DNA of 64,000 bases, taken from contig NZ_PPXD01000030.1 of the NCBI RefSeq assembly GCF_002909375.1, forward strand, positions 1-64,000, in the 5' to 3' direction. Below are positions 8,330 through 15,806 of this stretch, one piece after another. The position numbers were made by a program, and so were the translations under genes. Each line of letters opens with the position of its first letter. Positions within the stretch are counted from its first letter, which is position 1. Below the pieces are notes generated by a model, which saw only the letters and a program-made list of their open reading frames with translations, did no database searches and was not told the origin of the DNA. The DNA comes from Cryobacterium zongtaii (GTDB taxonomy: Bacteria > Actinomycetota > Actinomycetes > Actinomycetales > Microbacteriaceae).

Positions 8330-8962
8330 ATGCGAGTCCACGTAGCCGACCATCCGCTCATCACCCACAAGCTCACCGTGCTGCGTGATCAGAGCACCTC
8401 GTCACCGATGTTCCGGGCGCTGGTGGAAGAGCTGATGACGCTGCTGGCCTACGAGGGCACTCGAGGCGTGCGCGTCGACGAGGTCACCGTGCAGACCCCG
8501 GTGGCGATCGCCCGCGGCGTCAAGATCAGCGACCCGAAGCCGCTCGTGGTGCCAATCCTCCGCGCGGGCCTGGGCATGCTCGAGGGCATGGTCAAGCTGC
8601 TCCCCACCGCTGAAGTGGGCTTCCTGGGCATGGCACGCAACGAAGAGACCCTGCAGCCGACCACCTATGCGGAGCGCCTGCCGGACGACCTGTCCGACCG
8701 TCAGTGTTTTGTGCTCGACCCGATGCTGGCTACCGGCGGCTCGCTGATCGCGGCCATCGAGTTCCTCTTCGACCGCGGCGCCGTCGATGTCACCGCCATC
8801 TGCATCTTGGCCGCCCCCGAAGGTCTAGCCGCCGTCGAGGCCGCTTTGGCCGGCCGTGAGGTCACCATCGTTCTGGGCGCCGTCGACGAACGCCTCGACG
8901 AGCACGGCTACATCGTGCCCGGCCTCGGCGACGCAGGCGACAGGCTCTACGGCCTGGTCTGA
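8330..8962 (+). CDS. upp: Uracil phosphoribosyltransferase
   Basis: This 210-residue enzyme makes UMP from uracil and PRPP in pyrimidine salvage. It shows the Upp N-terminus ([13 protein letters not shown]), the [11 protein letters not shown] segment, and the PRPP loop [16 protein letters not shown]. The C-terminus reads [15 protein letters not shown], the uracil-binding flexible loop. All match the family at normal length. TAGATT (8318-8323) ends exactly 6 bases before the ATG, so it is a leaderless mRNA candidate. Confidence 0.96.
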   Translation: MRVHVADHPLITHKLTVLRDQSTSSPMFRALVEELMTLLAYEGTRGVRVDEVTVQTPVAIARGVKISDPKPLVVPILRAGLGMLEGMVKLLPTAEVGFLGMARNEETLQPTTYAERLPDDLSDRQCFVLDPMLATGGSLIAAIEFLFDRGAVDVTAICILAAPEGLAAVEAALAGREVTIVLGAVDERLDEHGYIVPGLGDAGDRLYGLV

Positions 8963-9195
8963 TCCGGCCCGGTCTGTTCAACCGGCTGCGGGCATCGTCA
9001 CATTCGGCGCGCCCGCAGTACGCAGATCCTGCGACGCGCGGCGCGCCGACCGCGGTTAGATTCACAAAACTTTGAAATAGTTCGCTTCTCGGTGGATTTC
9101 TTTGATGGATCGCCGTTTCGTGCGAGATCCTACGAACTCGTACAGCCCCTCGTGAACCTGATGCAGGCCACCGGGCGCTTTCCGCCGTCACTGAA

Positions 9196-9225
9196 TTGAC
9201 ACAACTTGTCACAGTCGGCTTTACT
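9196..9225 (+). promoter_or_regulatory. Strong promoter with -35 TTGACA and -10 TTTACT
   Basis: A consensus -35 TTGACA (9196-9201) is followed after 18 bases by TTTACT (9220-9225), which ends 7 bases before the ATG of the small Met/Cys-rich ORF. Transcription should therefore begin at or within a base or two of that ATG. Confidence 0.75.
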
Positions 9226-9232
9226 CACACTC

Positions 9233-9334
9233 ATGACTTCCACCACACGCATCCCGACCTCCGCCGAGGCTTTGGGGACTGCCGGCATGATGATGCCCGG
9301 CAGTGTTATGGCGTGTTGCCGAATGTGCCGCTAG
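9233..9334 (+). CDS. Putative Met/Cys-rich leader peptide (33 residues)
   Basis: This 33-codon leaderless ORF ends MMMPGSVMACCRMCR. Eight of the last 15 residues are Met or Cys, and 9 of 33 overall counting the start. A consensus promoter places the transcription start at its ATG. About 205 bases later begins the winged-helix regulator gene on the same strand. Short Cys-rich reading frames ahead of sulfur genes act as attenuators in actinobacteria (established for mycobacterial polycysteine ORFs). I infer by analogy that ribosome stalling here would sense methionine/cysteine supply. The peptide itself probably has no function after synthesis. Confidence 0.6.
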   Translation: MTSTTRIPTSAEALGTAGMMMPGSVMACCRMCR

Positions 9335-9539
9335 ACCAGACAGGCACTCTCGCCGAGTCACTCGCCCCTCACCCGCTGATCTGCAGCCGCTGAGGACGCC
9401 GCCATCGCGGCAGGGAGACTCCAGGGCCCTCGCTACCGAGGCCGCCCGCTCCACCGGCCGCTTAGGCCGCCCTTTCTCGAACCCATGAGCGCGGATGCGC
9501 CGGGTTCCCTGCGCATCATCACCCCCAAGGATTCCGATC

Positions 9540-10250
9540 ATGTCACTCGCACACATCGACTCAGCCCGCTCCGTCCAGTCCTACCGCCCCGAGCTCACCC
9601 TGGCCCCGGCGCCCGCACCGGCCGCACCGCGCATCCGCGCCGTACCCGACGGCAGCCAGGCCCGTGGGTTCGTGCTCTACGTCGGTATCGATGAGGCCAA
9701 GGCCGCAGCGGCGGGCACGAGCCTGCACCGCATCGTCGAAGAACTCAAGAAGCTGACCCAGGCGATCGCCCCCTCGTCCGAGACTCACGCCGCCGTGGCC
9801 CTGGCTCCCGACGGCGTCGGCGGCCGGGACGTGGACGTCGTGCGCCTGGCCCTGCAGGACCCGGCCGCCCTCGCCAAGCGCCGCACCACGGCCGACGACG
9901 CCGACCGGGCGCCCGGCGGCGTGGTCGTTGACATCTCCCGCAAGCGCGTGATCCTCGACAACGAGACCGCCGCGCTCACCTACAAGGAGTTCGAGCTGCT
10001 GCAGTACCTGGTGCTGCGCGAGGGCCGCACCATCGAGCGCGCCGAGCTCATCGCCAAGCTGTGGGACGCCGAGAGCGAAGAGGATGCGCCTAACGAGCGC
10101 ACCATCGACGTGCACGTGCGTCGTCTGCGCGCCAAGCTGGGCCGCTACGAAGACATCGTGCGCACTGTGCGCGGCGTGGGCTACCGCTTCGACCGTCACG
10201 CCGACGTATCGATCCGCCAGGCCAGCACGCCCAGCCCCGACCGCTTCTAA
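9540..10250 (+). CDS. OmpR/PhoB-type winged-helix regulator lacking a receiver domain
   Basis: The C-terminal half (about residues 130-230) of this 236-residue protein is a Trans_reg_C domain: LTYKEFELLQYLVLREGRTI, ERTIDVHVRRLRAKLG and the wing VRGVGYRF. The N-terminal half has no Asp-bearing receiver. Instead there is a Pro/Ala-rich start and a small domain (FVLYVGIDEAKAAAAGTSLH onward) that I do not recognise. It is thus not a standard response regulator and may bind a ligand or partner. ATG 9540 has AAGG 9 bases upstream; a longer start at 9495 is weaker. The Met/Cys-rich leader ORF precedes it on the same strand. Confidence 0.82.
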   Translation: MSLAHIDSARSVQSYRPELTLAPAPAPAAPRIRAVPDGSQARGFVLYVGIDEAKAAAAGTSLHRIVEELKKLTQAIAPSSETHAAVALAPDGVGGRDVDVVRLALQDPAALAKRRTTADDADRAPGGVVVDISRKRVILDNETAALTYKEFELLQYLVLREGRTIERAELIAKLWDAESEEDAPNERTIDVHVRRLRAKLGRYEDIVRTVRGVGYRFDRHADVSIRQASTPSPDRF

Positions 10251-10631
10251 CCGTCGCCGGCCGCTGGGTCGCACCCGCTCGTTTGCCGAGGTCGACCCGC
10301 GAGGTCTCGCCACGCTCGAGCAACGGGCGCACTCACCGGCCGTTAACGTGATTGAGGGCCGGTCGTAGAGGCAAACGACCGACCCTCTTCCCTTGCACCA
10401 AGAGTGTCCTGCAATCACATTCGCATCTTCCGCCACAGCAAACGGTTGACGCACTACGAATATATAACGAAGAGGTAACGGAGCGCCAGTTATCCAATCG
10501 TTATTTTCCTGCGAGTTCACAGTGCGTTCGCTTGGATCGCGATAAATGCCCCCTGCGTGCCGGCAGGCTGCGCGTCCGCCCTCGCGGTTGCGGGCGTAGC
10601 GTGTCGTCCAGGAAGAATCGGAGGAAACACC
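10251..10631. other. Intergenic region with hairpin and AT-rich core
   Basis: No gene is seen in these 381 bases. A hairpin at about 10354-10384 (GGTCGT with ACGACC, inside AGGG/CCCT) may end the winged-helix transcript. Around 10445-10515 the sequence turns distinctly AT-rich with TATATAAC and an ATAACG/CGTTAT inverted pair, which is unusual for this genome and likely holds promoter or operator sites for the RidA-family gene. Confidence 0.4.
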
Positions 10632-11033
10632 GTGGACATCATCCGCTTGCAACCCGCCGGACTCGTCAAGAGTCCGGCGTTCAGTCACGTCGCGATCGTT
10701 CCCGCGGGCGCCACGACCATCTATGTGGGCGGTCAGAACGGCGTTGACGACACCGGCACTGTCATCTCCGCGGATATCGCCGAGCAAACCAGCCGGGCGG
10801 TCGACAACGTCGTTGTCGCGCTCGGAGCGGCCGGCGCATCCCTTGTCGACGTCGTGCAGTGGACTGTATTGATCGCCGCGGATGCCGATCTGGGCGCCGC
10901 CTACGGCGCCATCGCGCCGCGGCTCGTCGGGCCCGGTGTCCCACCGCTGGTGACCGCGGCACGGGTGGCGGGACTGGGAGTACCGGGAGCCCTCATCGAA
11001 GTAAGCGTGATCGCGGCCAAACTGCCGTCATAG
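10632..11033 (+). CDS. RidA/YjgF/Rid-family protein
   Basis: This 133-residue protein has the chorismate-mutase-like trimer fold of the Rid family (TIYVGGQNGVDDTG near the start, ALIEVSVIA at the end). True RidA enzymes that hydrolyse 2-aminoacrylate carry an Arg in a P-A-R-S segment shortly before the final strand. By my manual alignment that position is Val (VPPLVTAARVAGLG), so imine deaminase activity is doubtful and another Rid subgroup is likely. The start is GTG 10632 with GGAGG 7 bases upstream. Its 3' end overlaps the convergent DedA gene by 133 bp. Confidence 0.85.
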   Translation: MDIIRLQPAGLVKSPAFSHVAIVPAGATTIYVGGQNGVDDTGTVISADIAEQTSRAVDNVVVALGAAGASLVDVVQWTVLIAADADLGAAYGAIAPRLVGPGVPPLVTAARVAGLGVPGALIEVSVIAAKLPS

Positions 11034-11665
11034 GACCGGCGGTCACGCGACCGACGGGCCCTTCTGACCACCAGGTCGATGATCACGCCTCCGGCGAGCG
11101 CGACCGCGACCGCGACCACGGCGCCCAGCACCGGTTGATCCCGTAACCAGGCGCCGGCGAAGACGCCGACGAGGACCGAGTAGCCGGCCCATGCCACCCC
11201 AGACACGGCGCTGAGCGGCACGAAACGGCGTCGGGCAAACCCGCTCGAGCCGGCCATGACGTTCACCGCAACCCGGCCGACCGGCACGAATCGAGCCGTG
11301 AGGATGACGGACGCCGCACGCCGGTCGAGGGCGCGGCGCGCACGATCGAGCAGCCGGGACGCTCTCGGCCCGCGTGTCCAGCGGAAGCGTTCGAGGTCAA
11401 CCCGGCGGCCGAGGGAGAACGCCAGGTTGTCACCGACGAACGATCCGATGGCCGCCACCAGAAACACCGCCCAGGGATTCGGGGTCCCGGTGGCAACCCC
11501 GATCGCGGCGACGGCCACCACGACGGGCTCACTGGGCATGGGCGGAAAGAACCCGTCGAGGGCCACGAGCAGCAGAACCACGACGAGCACGAAGGGGGAT
11601 GCCGCCCAGGAAAGTATGAGCTCGTTGAGCGTCTCCACAAGGATCCGATCTGCCGGGAAGTCCAC
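10901..11665 (-). CDS. DedA/VTT-domain membrane protein
   Basis: This 254-residue integral membrane protein has the DedA hallmarks: a re-entrant segment with LDGFFPPMPSEPVVV, the GSFVGDNLAFSLGRR stretch, and ILTARFVPVGRVAVNVMAG with the family Arg. DedA proteins are linked to undecaprenyl-phosphate/phospholipid flipping and membrane homeostasis. After the last TM helix the frame runs another 44 or so codons of low-complexity sequence antisense to the RidA gene, so the C-terminus may be non-conserved. The GTG start at 11665 has no clear ribosome site and is uncertain. Confidence 0.82.
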   Translation of the reverse strand: MDFPADRILVETLNELILSWAASPFVLVVVLLLVALDGFFPPMPSEPVVVAVAAIGVATGTPNPWAVFLVAAIGSFVGDNLAFSLGRRVDLERFRWTRGPRASRLLDRARRALDRRAASVILTARFVPVGRVAVNVMAGSSGFARRRFVPLSAVSGVAWAGYSVLVGVFAGAWLRDQPVLGAVVAVAVALAGGVIIDLVVRRARRSRDRRSYDGSLAAITLTSMRAPGTPSPATRAAVTSGGTPGPTSRGAMAP

Positions 11666-11810
11666 CTCAGAGCGATGGCGGTGAGGCGGGACTTCGTCTG
11701 TCTCCGACGCTACGGATGCGCTCCAGCACGCACCATCGAGCTGGCTCCCGTACTCGCAGGCGGGCTAACCCCACCATCGCCGCCCGAGGGAGTTGTCCAG
11801 GGGGTGACTC

Positions 11811-12503
11811 CTAGAGCCTCCTCGGCAGCACGAGCCCGTTGTCGTAGGCGGCGATGACCAGCTGCGCGCGGTCCCGCGCGGCTAGTTTGCTCAGCAGGTG
11901 CGAGATGTGTGATTTCACCGTCTTGACCGAAATTGTGAGGTGCACGGCCAGCTGGTCGTTGGAGAGACCCCGACCGATCAACCCCAGGACTTCGACCTCG
12001 CGGTCGGTGAGTGCGGCTGCCGCCCCGCGCTTGGCCGCTGCTCCCGCGGCTTCGGGCGCGCGGTTCAGGAAGTGCGCCACGAGCCGGGTGAGAACAGACG
12101 GGGCGAAGAGCGCCTCGCCCGTGCTGGTGCGGACGATGGCGTCGATGAGATCGCCCGGCTTGCTGTCCTTGAGCACAAAGCCGCTTGCTCCGGCCCGCAA
12201 CGCGTCAAACACGTATTCGTCGAGCTCGAACATGCTCAGCATCAGCACCCTGGCGCCGCGGAGAGCGGGGTTCGAGCAGATTCGTCTGGTGGCCTCGATG
12301 CCGTCCAGCCGGGGCATGCGCACGTCCATGAGGATCACGTCGGGGAGGGTGGCCTCAGCGACGTCGACGGCCTCGAACCCATCACCCGCCTCGCCGACGA
12401 CCAGGAGTCCGACCGCGGCGTTGATGACCTGGGCAAGACTACGGCGCAGGAGCAGCTGGTCGTCGACCAGGACCACCCTGATGGGCCGGGCGGGCGCGGT
12501 CAT
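11811..12503 (-). CDS. NarL/LuxR-type response regulator
   Basis: This 230-residue regulator has a receiver domain with acidic pair VVLVDDQLLL, phospho-acceptor Asp in DVILMDVRMPRLDG and Lys in GFVLKDSKPG. A C-terminal LuxR HTH follows (LTDREVEVLGLIGRGLSNDQ, TVKSHISHLLSKL). The ATG at 12503 overlaps the stop of the histidine kinase gene by 4 bp; the frame extends further upstream but only through kinase sequence. The natural target is the divergent ABC exporter operon 1 kb away. Confidence 0.93.
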   Translation of the reverse strand: MTAPARPIRVVLVDDQLLLRRSLAQVINAAVGLLVVGEAGDGFEAVDVAEATLPDVILMDVRMPRLDGIEATRRICSNPALRGARVLMLSMFELDEYVFDALRAGASGFVLKDSKPGDLIDAIVRTSTGEALFAPSVLTRLVAHFLNRAPEAAGAAAKRGAAAALTDREVEVLGLIGRGLSNDQLAVHLTISVKTVKSHISHLLSKLAARDRAQLVIAAYDNGLVLPRRL

Positions 12504-13360
12504 GGTTCGTCCCGGTCGGGCAGCCGGGCCTCGAGGCGGAATCCGCGCCCGTGTGGTTCGGCCACCAGAGTGCCGCCGAGGCTCTGGGTGCGTTCCCGGA
12601 GCCCGACGAGCCCCTGCCCGGCACCCGGGACAGCCAGCCATGCTGGTGTGGACCCCACATCGGTCACCGTCAGCGTGATGACGGATCCGCTGCGAACCAG
12701 CCGCACCCGGACGGCCGTCGGCCCGGAGTGCCGGAGCGTGTTGGCGAGTGCTTCGCGCACGATGACGGTGATCGCGAGCTGCACGCCCGGCGACACGTCG
12801 CCGAGGTTTCCACCGTCGAACACGACGGCCAGGCCGTTTCGGGTCGCTCCGGCGATGAGTCCGGGCAGGGATTCGAGGCTGTCCACCGGCAGCCGCGGCG
12901 CGGGGTCGTCGGTGCGGCGCAGCACCCCGAGCATGCGGCGCAATTCCACCGTCGCTTCCCGGCTGGCCGTCTCGATGTCCCCCAGCGCCTGCAGCAGGGT
13001 GGCACGGCTCTCACCGTGGTCGTCGAGGTGCTTGGCGGTGGCCGCGCGAACGGTGATCAGGCCCAGCCCGTGCGAGACGATGTCGTGCAGGTCACGGGCA
13101 ATCTGGAGGCGTTCGACCGCCACAGCGCTCGACGCTGCCCACTCGGTGAGCGCGGCCTCGTGGGCATCGCGCTCGGCGCGAAGGGTGACAAGTGCCCACA
13201 CCGAAATCGTCACGGTGGCGGCGATGATCCCGATCGGGAGGCTGACCGCGAGCGCGCCCGTCACACCGAATGTGACGGAGACGAGGAGCACGGCTGTCAA
13301 TGCGGCGATCGCGAGGGGCGCCGCCCGGGATCGCCGTGCCGGACGCTCCCCCAGTGTCAT
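12500..13360 (-). CDS. NarL-system sensor histidine kinase (HisKA_3)
   Basis: This 286-residue kinase has two closely spaced TM helices in the first 65 residues with almost no outside loop, the intramembrane-sensing layout. The phospho-acceptor segment is QIARDLHDIVSHGLGLITV and the HATPase_c domain has ANTLRHSGPTAVRVR and GQGLVGLRERTQSLGG. Such small kinases often sense cell-envelope stress or antimicrobial peptides. The start at 13360 is chosen because TAGACT lies 7 bases upstream (leaderless); a longer frame to 13438 lacks support. It is transcribed ahead of the response regulator. Confidence 0.92.
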   Translation of the reverse strand: MTLGERPARRSRAAPLAIAALTAVLLVSVTFGVTGALAVSLPIGIIAATVTISVWALVTLRAERDAHEAALTEWAASSAVAVERLQIARDLHDIVSHGLGLITVRAATAKHLDDHGESRATLLQALGDIETASREATVELRRMLGVLRRTDDPAPRLPVDSLESLPGLIAGATRNGLAVVFDGGNLGDVSPGVQLAITVIVREALANTLRHSGPTAVRVRLVRSGSVITLTVTDVGSTPAWLAVPGAGQGLVGLRERTQSLGGTLVAEPHGRGFRLEARLPDRDEP

Positions 13361-13521
13361 GCGCCCGAGTCTACTGAGCGGCCGAGTCGGGGGCATCGGA
13401 CCCAGGTCTGACAGTCCTGGGGCCGCCGGCAGCTGCACAGCGCCGCCCTGGGTCGGATGCGTGCCGCGCTGAGGCCCACTTCACTGAAAGGACCGGCCGT
13501 TCCCCGGGCAGAGAGGCAGGC

Positions 13522-14229
13522 ATGATCAGCATCGAGCACATTCGCAAATCGCATGGCCGACGGGAGGTGCTTCACGGCATCAGCTTCCAGGCCCGGCCCG
13601 CACGGGTCACCGCGTTCCTCGGCCCGAACGGCGCCGGGAAGAGCTCGGCGTTGAGAATCCTGCTCGGTCTGGACCGGGCCACATCCGGTCTCGCGCTGAT
13701 CGACGGAAAACGCTACCGCGACCTCGACCGCCCCATGAGGACGGTGGGTGCGATGTTCGACGGCCCGGGTGCCAGTGCCGGGCGCTCCGCACGGGACCAC
13801 CTCCGGTGGATGTGCACGAGCAATGGCATCGCGCCGAGCCGGGTGCCGGAGGTGCTCGCGATCGTGGGGCTTGAGCGCCACGCAAAGGACAAGGTCGGCA
13901 CGTTCTCGCTCGGAATGGGGCAGCGGCTGGGGATCGCGTCTGCGCTGCTCGGATCACCGGCGACCCTGGTGCTCGACGAGCCCACGAACGGCCTCGACCC
14001 CGACGGGCTGCGCTGGCTGCGATCATTCCTGAGAGGCCAGGCCAACGCCGGGCACACGGTTCTGGTGTCCAGCCACCTCATCACGGAGATGGCCGATCTC
14101 GCGGACGACGTGGTGGTCATCAACGACGGGAGCATCGTTGCAACCGGGAGTGTCGCCGCCGTGCGCGGCAGCCGGCCCTCTCTGGAACACGCGTTCTTCG
14201 CCCTGACCGACCCCGGTCTCCTCCCGTGA
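13522..14229 (+). CDS. ABC transporter ATP-binding protein (ABC-2 exporter)
   Basis: This 235-residue ATPase has Walker A GPNGAGKSS, Q-loop region, signature variant FSLGMGQRLG, Walker B TLVLDEPTNGLDPDG and switch His in VSSHLI. Type and size match drug or peptide exporters of the BcrA/CcmA class. It is the first gene of a three-gene operon with two permeases (4-bp overlap, then a short gap) and stands back to back with a two-component system. It is preceded by a purine-rich GAGAGGCAGGC ribosome site. Confidence 0.93.
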   Translation: MISIEHIRKSHGRREVLHGISFQARPARVTAFLGPNGAGKSSALRILLGLDRATSGLALIDGKRYRDLDRPMRTVGAMFDGPGASAGRSARDHLRWMCTSNGIAPSRVPEVLAIVGLERHAKDKVGTFSLGMGQRLGIASALLGSPATLVLDEPTNGLDPDGLRWLRSFLRGQANAGHTVLVSSHLITEMADLADDVVVINDGSIVATGSVAAVRGSRPSLEHAFFALTDPGLLP

Positions 14230-15044
14230 ACGGCCTTCTCCTGGGGGCGTCCGGGAACCGGGTCGGGGCCGAGGTGGTCAAATTCACCACAACCACGGCG
14301 CTGTGGATGCTGCCCGTGCTGACCATCGCCCTCACCGGTTCGTTGACCTACCTCGCGGGCCGCTCGGAGGTGGCGGCTACCGGGGGCGACCTGGCCGGGG
14401 CAACCTCGGCGACCAACCCGCAGCTGTACTCCGCTCAGCCGCTGCCCGTGGAGTATCAGGGGTTCGACATGATGAACATCGGGCTCATCCTGATGATCGC
14501 GCTCGGCGCACTGTATGCCGGCAGCGAGTACCGCACCGGGCTGCTCCGCACCGGGCTGCTCCGCAGCTCCCTCGTCGCTGACCCGCACCGGCTCCGACTC
14601 TTCGCTACCCGGACAACGGTTCTCGCTCTCGTGGTCGCGGTGACCGCCAGCGCGGCGATGGGTGGCGGCACCGTGCTCCGGCACCTCGCGCTCGGCGACC
14701 AAGGCCTGGACCCGCTGGCCTTTCCGCCGCTCGTGTGGCGAAACATCGCCGGCGTCGCGCTGACCTGGACGGCACTCGCCCTGCTGGCGTTCGCGATCGG
14801 CGTGCTGGCCCGCAACGCGATCCTGCCGCTGGTCGTCATCGTGCCGCTGTCGGTAGGCCTGGGCGACTTTCTCACCACCCTGTGGGCACCCGCACGATTC
14901 GTCCCGCCGGCCGCCGGCGCCAGCCTGTACACGCCGGCGGACGGCACCCACCTTGGCGCCGCGGCCGGCGCGATCGTGCTGGTCGCGTGGGTTGTCGCTA
15001 GCCTCACACTGGCCGGCATCGTGTTCCGGCGCCGTGATGCGTAG
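14226..15044 (+). CDS. ABC-2 type permease
   Basis: This membrane protein of about 272 residues has around six predicted hydrophobic helices (WMLPVLTIALTGSLTYLA, LILMIALGALYAGSEY, LALVVAVTASAAMGGG and later ones). A GSEYRTGLLR segment is typical of ABC2_membrane permeases, shared with the next gene. It starts at GTG in a 4-bp overlap with the ATPase stop. The motif TGLLRTGLLR is an in-frame 12-bp duplication. It is likely one half of the transmembrane channel of the exporter. Confidence 0.88.
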   Translation: MNGLLLGASGNRVGAEVVKFTTTTALWMLPVLTIALTGSLTYLAGRSEVAATGGDLAGATSATNPQLYSAQPLPVEYQGFDMMNIGLILMIALGALYAGSEYRTGLLRTGLLRSSLVADPHRLRLFATRTTVLALVVAVTASAAMGGGTVLRHLALGDQGLDPLAFPPLVWRNIAGVALTWTALALLAFAIGVLARNAILPLVVIVPLSVGLGDFLTTLWAPARFVPPAAGASLYTPADGTHLGAAAGAIVLVAWVVASLTLAGIVFRRRDA

Positions 15045-15060
15045 CCGGGGCGGAGCGCTC

Positions 15061-15795
15061 ATGTATCGAGCGATCGCCGCGGAGCTGACGAAGATCCGCA
15101 CGCTCCCCGCCGCCCTGGCGACGATCAGCGCCGCCCTCGTGCTGCCGCCGGCGCTGTCTTTCGCGATGGGGCTGAATGTCGCCGCCTCCCGTTCACCGGC
15201 CGCGACCGGCGACGACACGGGCGGGTTCGAGGTCGCCGGCTTCGGCCAACCGCTCGTCATCCTGCTCGCTGCACTCATCGTCGGCTGCGAGTACCAGAAC
15301 GGTCTGCTTCGCAGTTCCCAGCTGGCCGTCCCGAACCGGCTGCGGCTCCTGGGCGCGAAGGCGATCGTCGTCGCCGCCCTCGCCTTCCTGCTGGCGGTCG
15401 TCGCCGTCGGGTTCGGCGTCGCCGTGCGTCAGGTATCGACCGGGGGAGCGGGCATCGCCGAGCTGGAGCTCACCCCGGCGATGACGCTGAACCTGCTCAT
15501 GGTCGGCCTGAACTGGACCTGCATCAGCCTCATCTCGGCCGCGCTGACGGTTCTCGCCAGGTCCATCCTGCTTCCGGTGATCGTCCTAATCCCCCTGGTC
15601 CTGGGGCTCGGGGTGGCGCTGGTCGGTCTGCTCCCCTGGCTGAAGTTCGCCCCCGACCTCGCGGGGCTGCAACTCATCTCGCGGTACCCGGGCATGGGGC
15701 TGCTCGAGCCACTCCCCGGTGGTGTCGTCATGGTCGCCTGGGTCGTCCTGCTCCTGGCTCCCGCGTTCGTGCTCTTCGGTCGTCGGGATGCCTGA
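15061..15795 (+). CDS. ABC-2 type permease
   Basis: This 244-residue membrane protein is a paralogue of the preceding permease: it has the matching VGCEYQNGLLRSSQL segment and similar helix spacing. Together they likely form a heterodimeric channel for the ATPase encoded upstream. The start at ATG 15061 has GGAG 6 bases before it; an ATG at 15037 overlapping the previous stop is the alternative. The substrate is unknown; peptide antibiotics or lipids are usual for this class. Confidence 0.87.
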   Translation: MYRAIAAELTKIRTLPAALATISAALVLPPALSFAMGLNVAASRSPAATGDDTGGFEVAGFGQPLVILLAALIVGCEYQNGLLRSSQLAVPNRLRLLGAKAIVVAALAFLLAVVAVGFGVAVRQVSTGGAGIAELELTPAMTLNLLMVGLNWTCISLISAALTVLARSILLPVIVLIPLVLGLGVALVGLLPWLKFAPDLAGLQLISRYPGMGLLEPLPGGVVMVAWVVLLLAPAFVLFGRRDA

Positions 15796-15806
15796 TCCGA
15801 AGCCGC

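Noticed and set aside
9196..9393. A 65-codon frame overlapping the Met/Cys-rich ORF
   Set aside because: Its start would overlap the -35 element; the promoter places the transcript start at 9233, in the frame of the leader ORF.
13361..13438. Longer histidine kinase N-terminus
   Set aside because: It would include the TAGACT -10 element; the short form begins with a normal basic segment and TM helix.
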